Source: Conidiobolus incongruus B7586 (lineage: Eukaryota; Entomophthoromycota; Entomophthoromycetes; Entomophthorales; Conidiobolaceae). From it: a DNA stretch of 64,000 nucleotides. Both the position numbers and the translations under genes were made by a program. The first letter of the stretch is position 1. Every line of letters begins with the position of its first letter. The notes beneath the pieces were generated by a model. It ran no database searches. It worked only from the letters and a program-made list of their open reading frames with translations, and was not told where the DNA came from. The stretch is from contig JNEM01010781.1 in NCBI GenBank assembly GCA_000697335.1, positions 1 through 64,000 on the forward strand. The letters run 5' to 3'. Below, one piece after another: positions 36,234 through 46,494 of the stretch.

Positions 36234-37532
36234 ATGTCAAAGTTATTGAGAGTTGTTAAACCCAACTTACTAGCTAATATTAATGCAGGCTTACGTCGTC
36301 ATCTTCAAACCTCTACCAGGCTTAGTGTAAATGGTGTCAAAGTAAGATCCAAGTATCCTGGTGCCCTTGACTCCTATTTTAGCCACGAACTCAAGTTTAT
36401 CACCCCAACTGAATCTATTGATACTTATAGAGTTATGGACGAAAACGGTGTTGTTTCTCATTCAGAGAATGAACCTGATGTCTCTCAAGAGTTGGCTACT
36501 AAAATTTATCAAGATATGATTACTTTAAACACCATGGACAATATTTTATACGATGCTCAGCGTCAAGGTCGTATCTCTTTCTATATGACCAGTTATGGTG
36601 AAGAAGGTCAAATTGGATCTGCTGCTGCCTTGACTGCTGAAGATGTGATCTATGGCCAATATAGAGAAGCTGGTGTCATCCTTCACCGTGGATTCACATT
36701 AGATGAAATCATGAATCAATGCTATAGTAATATGTATGATGTTGGTAAGGGAAGACAGATGCCTGTTCACTATGGCTGTAAAAGATTAAATTTTCAAACC
36801 ATTTCCTCTCCTCTTGCAACTCAAATTCCCCAAGCTTCAGGGGCTGCCTACGCTTTGAAAATGGAAGGTAAGAAAGCTATCGTAATGTGCTACTTCGGTG
36901 AAGGTGCTGCTTCAGAAGGTGACTTCCACCCTGCTTTAAATATGGCTGCCACTTTGAACTGTCCCGTCATTTTCTATTGTAGAAATAATGGATTTGCCAT
37001 TTCAACTCCTTCTAGTGAACAATATCGTGGGGATGGTATTGCTGCTCGTGGTATTGGTTATGGTGTTGATACTATTCGTGTCGATGGTAACGATGTTTGG
37101 GCTGTGTATAATGCCACCAAGGCTGCTAGAGCTAGAGCTTTGGAACACAACAAACCCGTTTTAATTGAAGCTATGACCTACCGTGTTGGACATCACTCCA
37201 CGTCTGACGACTCATCAGCCTATCGTTCCAAGCAAGAAGTTGAAGATTGGAAACGTTTGGATAATCCTATTACCCGTACTCGTAAATGGATGGAAGGCAA
37301 AGGCTGGTGGGATCAAACCAAAGAAGACGAATTCCGCAAGAAAATTCGTAAAGATATTTTGACAGCTTTCAGTAAAGCTGAAAAAGTCCCCAAGCCCCCT
37401 ATTGAAGAATTGTTTACTGATGTTTACGATACTCTTCCTCCTCACCTCCAGAAACAGAAGCGTGAGATGGAAGAACATATTAAGAAATATCCCCAATTTT
37501 ATTCCACCAAAGATTATGCTCAAAAGAATTAA
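36234..37532 (+). CDS. BCKDHA: Branched-chain 2-oxoacid dehydrogenase E1 alpha subunit
   Basis: Mitochondrial thiamine-diphosphate enzyme subunit that decarboxylates the keto acids of Leu, Ile and Val. Intronless, 432 residues. The first ~35 residues form an Arg/Ser/Leu presequence (GLRRHLQTSTRLSVNG). The E1 alpha core shows FYMTSYGEEGQIGSAAAL, YREAGVILHRGF, the ThDP/Mg motif GEGAASEGDFHPALNMAATL and CRNNGFAISTP. The regulatory loop YRVGHHSTSDDSSAYR, with the serines phosphorylated by BCKD kinase in animals, is intact. Motifs such as YREAGVLLYRG and the HHSTSDDSS loop are specific to BCKDH rather than pyruvate dehydrogenase. Budding yeast lacks this complex. The E1 beta partner is not in the window. 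Confidence 0.95.
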   Translation: MSKLLRVVKPNLLANINAGLRRHLQTSTRLSVNGVKVRSKYPGALDSYFSHELKFITPTESIDTYRVMDENGVVSHSENEPDVSQELATKIYQDMITLNTMDNILYDAQRQGRISFYMTSYGEEGQIGSAAALTAEDVIYGQYREAGVILHRGFTLDEIMNQCYSNMYDVGKGRQMPVHYGCKRLNFQTISSPLATQIPQASGAAYALKMEGKKAIVMCYFGEGAASEGDFHPALNMAATLNCPVIFYCRNNGFAISTPSSEQYRGDGIAARGIGYGVDTIRVDGNDVWAVYNATKAARARALEHNKPVLIEAMTYRVGHHSTSDDSSAYRSKQEVEDWKRLDNPITRTRKWMEGKGWWDQTKEDEFRKKIRKDILTAFSKAEKVPKPPIEELFTDVYDTLPPHLQKQKREMEEHIKKYPQFYSTKDYAQKN

Positions 37533-39596
37533 TTAAACATCCCAATTCCAACCTAATTCATCAATAAAAATATGAAATCATAATACCAATTTATATATAT
37601 CATATTAATAGCTATTAAATTTTGAAATTTCAATTCATAATTATAAAAGAATATATTATATATCATTGAAGTTCTTACGATCAGTCAGTTAATATTTAAT
37701 TAGCTATTGATATAAATATATAAAAGGATGTCATTATGAAAACCAAAGCGTCACTCTAAGTAATGAGCAACCCAATGACTGTCTGCAATTCATAATGTTT
37801 GAATTAGGTTCTAACTATGATCAGACGCATTTACCTCTTTTTGGCCACTAACTTGAATGATAATCAAATTAGATCAAATCAATTCACAAAGAAATAGCAT
37901 TTGATATAATATATCCTTTTCTTAATAAGGAAATAATTTTAATAGCAATTTTATTTTAATTATTATTTTTTACAAGCAATTATATGATTTATTACAAGAA
38001 CTTTTCAATTTTATTAAATTATTTTTAATGTAATGATTTTTCATTGGTTAAATATTAGTTAAGAAACAAATGGCAAAATTTTTTAATTTGGATTTTTCAA
38101 ATATATTGTTAGTTTTAAAAATGAATTATATATAAAATGTATAAGAGGATTAATATTTTCAAACTATATATGTATTTATTTATAATTGTTTCATTATAAT
38201 ATTTATATTTAAATTAAACAAACAAAATTAAAAGGTTTTTATTTTAATATTATTAAAACTCAACTATAAACCTTATAAAATTATTTAAGCTTTGTAAAAA
38301 ATTTTTAAAGATAATCTTTTATTTAAAACTATTATTTAAAAATAAAACAAAATGTTAAATTTTACTATAATAACCATTTCAATAAATATTAATAAATATA
38401 ATAAATTATAATAGTATATAGTATTTATATTTAATTTTTAAGGGCAAATTGTTTTAATAATAAATTTTATATTTTGCTTAAATAAAACTATCTTTAATTA
38501 ATATATTTATTATAAATTAAAGATATTTCTTAATTTATATTATATTTATAAATTATATATAATGATAAATGATTTTCTATTTAAAGAAAATTATAAAAAA
38601 TTACCATATTTAAAATATTTAGTAAATTATAAGTTATCTAATTATAATTTAGTTAATTAAATATATTTATAAGAAAAAAAATTCTTAGAAATTTAATTAG
38701 TTTATAAAATATTAAGTTTTAGTTTTTAAAAAAAATTTTAAGTGTTAGAAGTTTACTAAAAGTATAACAAAGAATTATCATTAATAAAAAAGAATATTAA
38801 TTTCATATTATATATTTTTATATATTATATATCAAAAACATATTTAATTTTGATTTTAAGATTTTGCATTATTTGATTTCTGTAGTAATATCTAATTAAG
38901 ATAATAACAAAATTGATATTAATGTTTATATTTTGTACTAATTAAAAACAGGTACAGATCCTGATTGGCATCTTTTCATAACTAATATATTACGGTTAAA
39001 TAAAATGAAAAATTTTTATTAATATCAATAGTAATAAAGTTATCTTAGCTTTATATCCTTATTGGTTTCTTAAGCAATTGACCAGTATATTATAATAAAA
39101 AACAATAGATAGAATATTATTTTAATCGGTCCAAATATATAAATAAACCTTGATTTTGCTTTACTTTGATTAAATATGCTTCTGCTGTGGAAAAAAAAGA
39201 TATGTAAATTAAAAATAATAAAATCAAATATACTGCTAAAAAATGAGTATAAAATAAAATATCTTGATTTATTCTGCAATTTGGTATTTATATTAATTCC
39301 ATAAATTTTCATGTAATATAATATAGCGGAAAATTTTGTATATAATTAACTAGTCGGATCTCAATATTTTAATTGTTGATTTAATATTTAATAATGACTG
39401 CACATATATAAGTAATTTTAAATATTACTATATTTTAACAAAAACCTAATACTACATTCACTAAATGTAATATTCATTCTTCTAATTGATCCCACAATAA
39501 TTTCAAATTAGAAACGAAAATAAAATTGAATTCCTTTTGGACTTAGTATCAATATTAATCAGCCAACTAAAAATTCTATTGAATATAAAGATAATA
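37533..39596. other. 2-kb AT-rich region without genes
   Basis: The stretch 37700-37870 is a little GC-richer but has no open frame. From 37920 to 38930 the DNA is almost free of G and C, more so than ordinary spacers here, and could be an old eroded repeat, though nothing recognisable remains. The frame at 39070-39312 has chance composition. Confidence 0.5.
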
Positions 39597-42500
39597 ATGG
39601 TTAAATCTAAAAAACCAGACAATTCCACATTAAAAAAGACCAACTTTAAAAACTTGGAAAGGGTATTGGATAATAAGACCTTATTAAAATCTATAGCGGA
39701 GATATTAGACCAAATTCAACGTCCTAACCTACACCACAAAAAGTATTTTTTAAATTTTTTGAAATTACAGGAGAAATATCAAGTTGAGGAATTTACCAAC
39801 GGCTTTATATTTTTATTGAATAAAATATTAACGTGTAAGAAGGATTTGATACCCAATAGAATTTTAAAGTTTTTAGCAAATTATTTGATATTTGCAAAAG
39901 ATGAGAGTAAATTCTATATTATATTAATAATGAGTTTAAACTGAATTTTGTTGATATAGTTGATAATGACGATAATATGAAAACTGATGAAGATGACAAT
40001 ACTACAATGATTACTCAATTTGCTGAAGGAATTTTAAAATTTTATCTTCCTGGACTAGATGCTAAAGAGCGCTTAGTTCGTTTGAGATGCGCTCAATTGG
40101 TTGCTATATCCATTGATTTTATTGGAGCTGTAGAGTAAGTCAAATAGCACTGATTTTTTTTATCTGTGTTTATTCATCGATCAATATAGTGAAGATTTTT
40201 ATGTAAAACTAAGAGACACTTTAATCCAAAGAAGTTGTGATAAAGAATCCTCGTTCAGATACCAAATCGTAATCGCTTTATCTAGGTTGCAGGATGAGAA
40301 TGATGAAACCGATCCTGTTATTGATAAGTTGATCAGTATACTGCGCACTGATCCATCTGCAGATGTTAGAAAATGTGTTATTATGCATATTATACAAAAT
40401 GAAAAAACTATACCATTTTTAATCGAAAGAGCCAGAGATTTGGAGCCAAATATTAGAAAATGGATCTTTTTGAAAACTATGGATGATATTGGCGATTTTC
40501 GATTATTATCAATTAAACAAAGAGAGCATTTGTTAAAGAATGGAATTTCTGATCGTGATGAAAATGTCAAAAACGCTTGTCTCAAGATGCTGTCATCTCA
40601 TTGGATGCCCACAGTAGGAGATGACCTACTTAGTTTACTGGAGAAATTAGATGTGATGAATAGTGACGTTGCCGAAGTAACTCTTTATGCTTTCTTTAAG
40701 CTTCATCCTCAAGTGGTTCAAGATTTTTCTATTCCAGAAAATGCCTTAGATGATTTAACATCTGAATCTTCTTTCCTTATTAAAATCATATTGAAATATT
40801 GTAACGATAACAAAATGGAAGAAAAATTATTTAATTTATTGCCTTCTCCAATGGAATTAGCCGCGACCTTAGAAAAGCATCATTCACTATCCGTTACATG
40901 TGAGGATGACGTCTTGAAAGTTGAATATGATTTCATCGTCTTACAACTTCTCGAAATTGGTGCAATGTTAGATTTTGCTGACGAAGCTGGTAGAAGAAAG
41001 ATTTATGAAATGTTGAGATATTTATATTCAGTTATGGATGAAAATGAAGACATTATTTGTGCTATGGCTGTTGTTATGAAAAAGTTATCAAATAACGAAC
41101 TTGACTTTTCCCGTACTATGGTTGAAGTAGTCTCTGATGTTTGTGAAGAATTTGGATCCAATGGCGATTTCAAAGAATTTATCGGAAATTTAGAGAAAGC
41201 TGAATTTGAAGACGAAGACGAAGAAACATTAAGCGATGAAGATGCTCGCACCTTATCCATTTTGATGAAATGCTTACTTTTAGTGAAGAGTACTTTACAA
41301 CAATGTCAGCTTCCTTTAGTCAAAAACACTGTATTGTATGGATTATTGAATGATTTAGTATCTCCAGCAGTCCAGAGCTCAATTGAGGTTTTAAGACATT
41401 CAGGTTTGGTCTGCTTAGGTTTGTATTGTATGTTAGATCGTGATCTCTCTTACAAAAATTTTTCTGTATTCGCTCACTCTTGTCAAAAAGATGAAGATGA
41501 TAATAGAAATTATTGTTTGAAGGTAGATTATTATATTTATTTTTACTCTATTATTAATATTATCTAGATTATTTTTGATCTTTGCGTGATTTATGGTATT
41601 CATGAAGGCTCTTTCAAGATATCGGTAATCCTAAATTAATCATTTGTTTATTTTTTTTATTAACAAAATATTCAGCAAGAGAGTTTATTTACATTCTTTA
41701 AAAACGCCTTAAAAGATAGAGAATTGGAATTCCAAGCTATAGCATGCCAGGGTCTCGCTAGACTTTATATGGCAGACTTGTTGACGGATGATGACATTTT
41801 AAGTCGTCTTATTTTCCTTTACTTTGTCCCAACAACTCAAAATAGTTTGAAACTTCGTCAATCTCTCCATTATTTCTTTTCTGTTTATCCTCGTGCTGCG
41901 GTTAAAAATTTGAAAATCGTTCAGAAGGTGATATTCACAATTAATACTAATTAATGTATATTAATTTTAAAGTTTAGGCGTTTGTTCCATCCTTACTGAA
42001 ACTCTACCTCACCCATAAAAAGATTAGTAACAAATATGAAATGATCACGCCAATCCAAGTTGCACAACTTTTAGCTGATTGGACTGATCCAAACAATATA
42101 GAGTAATTACCTCGCTTATTAATTTCTAAGTATAATTACTTATATTTTTATAGAAATCCTGATGATGCAGCAAAAAATGTTCATGGTGAAATCGCATTGG
42201 AATTAATTAAAACTTCTATCCAGGAACCATTAGGTAATACATCTTTTTATTTAAATTTAAAATAGTTTTCATAATATTTTATTAGAAAATCGAAAACTTT
42301 TAATTCAATCATTATCTAAGCTTTCAATCAGTTCAATTACATCCCTGAACTTGATAGCCAATTTGGAATATATAATTTCTGTATTTAAAGAGGTAAATTG
42401 GTCAAGATATTTATAAAATCATTGTTAATAGTATATTTAGAAACGATCATTTCCTGATAAATTTACTCATAATACATTTACAAAGTTTTCCGACCTAGTA

Positions 42501-42619
42501 AATAAAACTAAACAATCGCTCGTGCCAGAATCCTCCGATTCATTTATAGAGAGGCATGAAACTCCCAGTGGTACTATTGACCCTCAATTAATTGAGTTTG
42601 CTGATAATATTCGAGCTGG

Positions 42620-42651
<32 letters not shown>

Positions 42652-42779
42652 ATCAAGTACTAACTCTATTTAAAGAAAAAGCTAATAGCGTGTCAAAGAC
42701 AGAGTACCTCTCAAAGCAACTTAAGAGAGAAATCGATGCAATGTTATCAGAGTGTTCAGATGAAGAATCAGATTTTTAG
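39597..42779 (+). CDS. YCG1: Condensin HEAT-repeat subunit Cap-G/Ycg1
   Basis: Non-SMC subunit of condensin that, with the kleisin Brn1, binds DNA for mitotic chromosome compaction. Ten exons (39597-39906, 39960-40134, 40190-41522, 41568-41624, 41676-41927, 41978-42102, 42154-42233, 42286-42392, 42441-42618, 42676-42779) give 906 residues (fission yeast Cnd3 about 875). Family-typical segments are DAKERLVRLRCAQLVAI, LRTDPSADVRKCVIMHI, RARDLEPNIRKWIF and NVKNACLKML in successive HEAT repeats, followed by the C-terminal Cnd3 domain. An acidic insert (EDEDEETLSDED) lies about residue 510. The tail ends CSDEESDF. The last intron has a perfect TACTAAC branch site and a (TA)n run; it is 57 nt and stop-free, so it can be read through. 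Confidence 0.92.
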
Positions 42780-43334
42780 AATTATATTGCCTACTTAAAC
42801 CTGGCAATTAATGCTAATTCTTATTTATGAACCTTTGCTAATGTATTATTAACATATATAATTTATCTCAACTTTAATCCTTGATTGTCTTTATACTGAT
42901 TATAAGATTCATTCATTAATCAAGTAATAAATTTTTCAATTTTTAATTTTCGTCCTTGTTTTGTGAGTATTTCCGAATTAACTATTTTAATATAATGTTT
43001 TGGATACATTTTCAATGTATCCAAAACATTCTATCACATATTTTAAATTTACAAAACTGACACTAGACAAATATATAATCAGGTTCAATTATAATATATA
43101 TATTGCCAATAATATTTTTATTATAACCCAATATATGACATGAGATTTATCAAAGAAAAATTATATTTATAGGATATTTTGATTGTAATATTTTAAATCA
43201 TTATGTTAAATTTTTTAATTAAAAATGTAATCCCATAAATAATTAAATGTTACATTCTCTTTAAAAGGTTAATGAATAAATTAATTATTTTGTTAACTCT
43301 ATATATATATATACATTCATAATAAAAAAGTAAA
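42780..43334. other. YCG1-RMT2 spacer with a perfect inverted repeat
   Basis: Tandem-gene spacer. It contains the 17-bp inverted repeat listed separately and an (AT)n run at 43301-43313 shortly before the RMT2 start. No open frame. Confidence 0.7.
42994..43030. repeat. Perfect 17-bp inverted repeat with 3-base loop
   Basis: AATGTTTTGGATACATT at 42994-43010 is followed by TTC and then its exact reverse complement at 43014-43030. The RNA of either strand would fold into a 17-bp hairpin. It lies about 215 bp after the YCG1 stop codon. Confidence 0.95.
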
Positions 43335-44408
43335 ATGAGTGATCTTACTGATAATGAAATTAACTTTGGAATTAAATTTAAAGGAGCTTGTGTTCGTAAT
43401 GATATTCAAGAAGCTCTCAATTTATTGAAAGAAGAACCTGGCTTAGTTTGGTTCAGAGACGCCGATGGTAGATCACCTCTCCATTGGGCTAGTGCTTTAG
43501 GAAGCGAGGAGTTGGTTATTGCACTATTGGAAAATAGACACCCATGGAATGTGATTGATAATGACGGCAACTCTGCTGGCGACGAAGCCGATGCTCACAA
43601 ACATCCTGCAGTGTATCAACGATTGGTTGAGGCTGGTGTCAGAGCTGAAATGATTCTTTCTATCATCAACAGTCAATTCGAAGCTGAAGAGGAAGATGAA
43701 GATCAAGAAGAAAAGCAAGGAGACGAAAATGACGCTATTGATTCCAATCAAAATATTCCAAATGCTGACTATTTAAATATGCCATTAAAGTTTGATGATG
43801 ATAAAATTTTAGATTTTGATAATAATGGAGTTATGATGGGCTGGGAAAAGCCTCTGATGGATCGTCATTGCGAGATTATTGCTCCTAAGCCTGGTTTACA
43901 TGTAATTAACGTTGGATTCGGTATGGGATTCATTGACCGTGCTTTACAAGCAACTCAACCCGCTTCTCACACCATCGTAGAGGCTCATCCTGATGTTTAC
44001 AAGAAAATGCAACAGGACGGATGGTTAGACAAGCCTAATGTGCGTGTAATTTTTGGTCGTTGGCAAGATAAGATTGAAGAAATTTGTGACAGGGAGTACG
44101 ATGGCATCTTCTTCGATACTTTTGGAGAATATTATCAAGATCTCAAACAATTCCACGAACTTTTACCCAATATTCTCTCCCCCGAAGGTACCTATTCTTT
44201 CTTCAATGGCCTTGGTGGCGATGTGAAATTGTTCCACGATGTATACTGCCAAGTTGTCGAATATCATTTGAAAGAAATTGGTATTTCAATTGAGTTTGTA
44301 ACCATGGAAATGGATCCTGATTCCTGCAAGATTTGGGATGGTGTTAAGAGAAGATACTGGCAATTAGAGAAGTATCATTTACCCATTTGTAAATTATTAC
44401 CCTGTTAA
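43335..44408 (+). CDS. RMT2: Protein arginine N5-methyltransferase Rmt2
   Basis: Fungal/plant enzyme that methylates the delta nitrogen of an arginine in ribosomal protein uL11 (Rpl12 in yeast). Intronless, 357 residues. The N-terminal ankyrin-like part has VWFRDADGRSPLHWASALGSEELVIALLE at about 37-65. An acidic linker (EAEEEDEDQEEKQGDEND) lies near 115-135. The methyltransferase domain shows GVMMGWEKPLMDRH, the SAM loop VINVGFGMGFIDRALQ, IVEAHPDVYKKM, RVIFGRWQD, YDGIFFDTFGEYYQDL and FFNGLGG. The C-terminus W-D-G-V-K-R-R-Y-W is characteristic. Length and order fit the family. Confidence 0.95.
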   Translation: MSDLTDNEINFGIKFKGACVRNDIQEALNLLKEEPGLVWFRDADGRSPLHWASALGSEELVIALLENRHPWNVIDNDGNSAGDEADAHKHPAVYQRLVEAGVRAEMILSIINSQFEAEEEDEDQEEKQGDENDAIDSNQNIPNADYLNMPLKFDDDKILDFDNNGVMMGWEKPLMDRHCEIIAPKPGLHVINVGFGMGFIDRALQATQPASHTIVEAHPDVYKKMQQDGWLDKPNVRVIFGRWQDKIEEICDREYDGIFFDTFGEYYQDLKQFHELLPNILSPEGTYSFFNGLGGDVKLFHDVYCQVVEYHLKEIGISIEFVTMEMDPDSCKIWDGVKRRYWQLEKYHLPICKLLPC

Positions 44409-44585
44409 ATGGATAGATAATAGAGTTTCATACAATCTAATATGATGATATATTTCTGGCTAATAATATTTTGAATTAATAAATCATAATCACTAAAATA
44501 TTTCATTGAATATTAAAATAAGAATACAGTTATTTTACATAGTGCTTAAAAAACACATTCAAAATCATTTATTATAACAAAGTGT

Positions 44586-45938
44586 CTATTTCTTTTTAGG
44601 AGCAGTAACATTAAATTTGAAATAGATAATATCACCATCTTCAACGATGTAATCTTTACCCTTTTGATTGTATTTACCAGCAGCCTTGACAGCAGATTCA
44701 CTTCCCAATTCCTTAAGATCGTTAAATTTCATGACTTCAGCCATGATGAAACCACGTTCAAAATCGGTGTGAATAACACCAGCAGCTTGAGGAGCCTTGG
44801 AATTCTTACGAACAGTCCAGCAACGAACTTCATCAGGACCAGCAGTGAAGAAATAGATGAGTTGTAAAGCATTATATCCTGATACGATGATCTTAGGGAA
44901 AGCAGAGATAGTTTCTAATTCCTTCAATCTTTCTTGCTTAGCGGCAGGTTCCATTAAACTGAGTTCATATTCCAAAGAGGCAGAAAAAGGAATAAGGAGA
45001 TCTCCAGGACTGTTGGCATCAATCCAGGCCTTGATCTTAGGGAGCCACTTGTTCTTCTTTCTAACATAGTCTTTTTCACTGCAGTTAGCCAAATAAATAA
45101 CAGGCTTGGCAGTGATCAATTGAAGACTATTGATGACTTCAACTTCCTTGTTGTTCCAATCTCCCTTACGAACATCTTTTCCTTCATCAACGACCCACTT
45201 GCGAACCTTTAAAAGAATTTCGTATTCTTCCTTATTTTGCTTATCTTGAACACCACCACCAGCACCAGCTCTTTTAACTTGCTTTTCAAGGGTTTCGATA
45301 TGTTTGTTCAAAAATTCTTCATCCTTTAATCTTAATTCAGAATGAATGATTTCCAAATCTCTAATGGGATCAAGTTCTCCTTCAACGTGAATAACATCTT
45401 CATCAGAGAAAGCACGGCAAACGTGGAAGATGGCGTCGACGGCACGGACATGACTTAAGAAAGCGTTACCTAAACCAGCACCACCAGCAGCGCCTTTAAC
45501 TAAACCGGCAATATCAATGACAGTAAGATAGGCTGGAACTTCAGATTTGGGTTTATAAGTTTGGTTTAACCAATCAAAGCGCTCATCAGGAACAGCAACT
45601 CTAGCTTCAGCGGGATCAATGGTACAGAAAGGGAAATTTTCAGCAGGGGCAGCAGAATTTGTAATAGCATTAAAGAAAGTAGACTTTCCAACGTTAGGTA
45701 AACCTACAATACCAATTTTCAAGTTGTTAGAGGGACGACCCAATAAAAGTTTTTCTTCTTGGACAGCTTTCTTAGGAGGCATTTTCTTTTTTAATAATAT
45801 TGAATTAGAAGTGAATGAACGGTAAAAATTTAAATGTAATTTAACGTTAATAGATGATTTTAATATTGAAGATGACCTCGTAACTAAATTAAAATTAACG
45901 AGTAAATTCATTGATAACGAATTGATCAACCTCATCAT
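44586..45938 (-). CDS. OLA1: Obg-like ATPase Ola1/YchF with N-terminal presequence
   Basis: YchF-family translational ATPase. The intronless frame encodes 450 residues. Normal Ola1 begins at the internal MPPKK (45782): [14 protein letters not shown] is the P-loop (about 77-90), [20 protein letters not shown] is G3, and NCSEKD replaces the NKxD of GTPases, as in ATP-specific Ola1. The TGS domain ends at [11 protein letters not shown]. The upstream ATG at 45938 adds 52 residues in frame, [20 protein letters not shown] and on to [14 protein letters not shown], with seven Arg/Lys, many Ser/Leu/Asn and no Asp or Glu. This is a mitochondrial presequence by composition. Both starts have A at -3. Two isoforms from one mRNA or two start sites are likely. 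Confidence 0.96.
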   Translation of the reverse strand: MMRLINSLSMNLLVNFNLVTRSSSILKSSINVKLHLNFYRSFTSNSILLKKKMPPKKAVQEEKLLLGRPSNNLKIGIVGLPNVGKSTFFNAITNSAAPAENFPFCTIDPAEARVAVPDERFDWLNQTYKPKSEVPAYLTVIDIAGLVKGAAGGAGLGNAFLSHVRAVDAIFHVCRAFSDEDVIHVEGELDPIRDLEIIHSELRLKDEEFLNKHIETLEKQVKRAGAGGGVQDKQNKEEYEILLKVRKWVVDEGKDVRKGDWNNKEVEVINSLQLITAKPVIYLANCSEKDYVRKKNKWLPKIKAWIDANSPGDLLIPFSASLEYELSLMEPAAKQERLKELETISAFPKIIVSGYNALQLIYFFTAGPDEVRCWTVRKNSKAPQAAGVIHTDFERGFIMAEVMKFNDLKELGSESAVKAAGKYNQKGKDYIVEDGDIIYFKFNVTAPKKK

Positions 45939-46494
45939 TCTTAATTTATTTTATCTCTATACAATAAATTCAATAAATTTAAATTGTGGGATATTATTTC
46001 ATTTCAAAATAATCATTTCATTTTTCTTAAATTATAAATTATTAATATATTCATTATTTTTAAATATATAATAAATCACAAATGATTAATTTATATTGAA
46101 ATTAAATCATTAGAAATAAAGAGAAATATAATATAATAAATTTTTTTATAATATTTTGATAGTTAAATGGTATTTACTCTATATAGATTGAAAAAGATTT
46201 TTATTATATATATTGTTGTATAAATAGCTGATATATATCTAATAATGATTTTTGTATTAATCAAAATAAAACATTTAAAATAATCCTTAAAAATATTTAT
46301 AACTTTTGAAATATTTAAAATAGCTGAGTTAAAGCTTTAGAAAAGACGATTTATAAAAAGTAGTAGTTGAATAAATAATATTAAAATCAACAAAAATAAT
46401 TATGGTTTTAAAATTTTTTCTTAAATTAAAATTGAAAAAACAACAGTTAGATATGATTTGAAAAAGGGTAGTTTGATATAAATATACAGTGGAA
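45939..46494. other. AT-rich spacer between OLA1 and the Boi-like gene
   Basis: Both flanking genes are on the minus strand, so this holds the OLA1 promoter and the 3' UTR of the Boi-like gene. No coding or RNA signal seen; a chance frame covers the last 170 bases. Confidence 0.6.

Noticed and set aside
36234-37532. Pyruvate dehydrogenase E1 alpha
   Set aside because: The HHSTSDDSSAYR loop and the N-terminal core are those of the branched-chain enzyme.
37920-38930. Inserted mitochondrial DNA or second retroelement
   Set aside because: The AT level is extreme, but I could find no mitochondrial gene, LTR or domain remnant.
39070-39312. 80-codon minus-strand ORF rich in Phe and Ile
   Set aside because: Chance frame in T-rich DNA.
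39537-39596. TTG-initiated extension of the condensin gene
   Set aside because: Nuclear fungal genes start at ATG; the ATG at 39597 gives the expected basic N-terminus.
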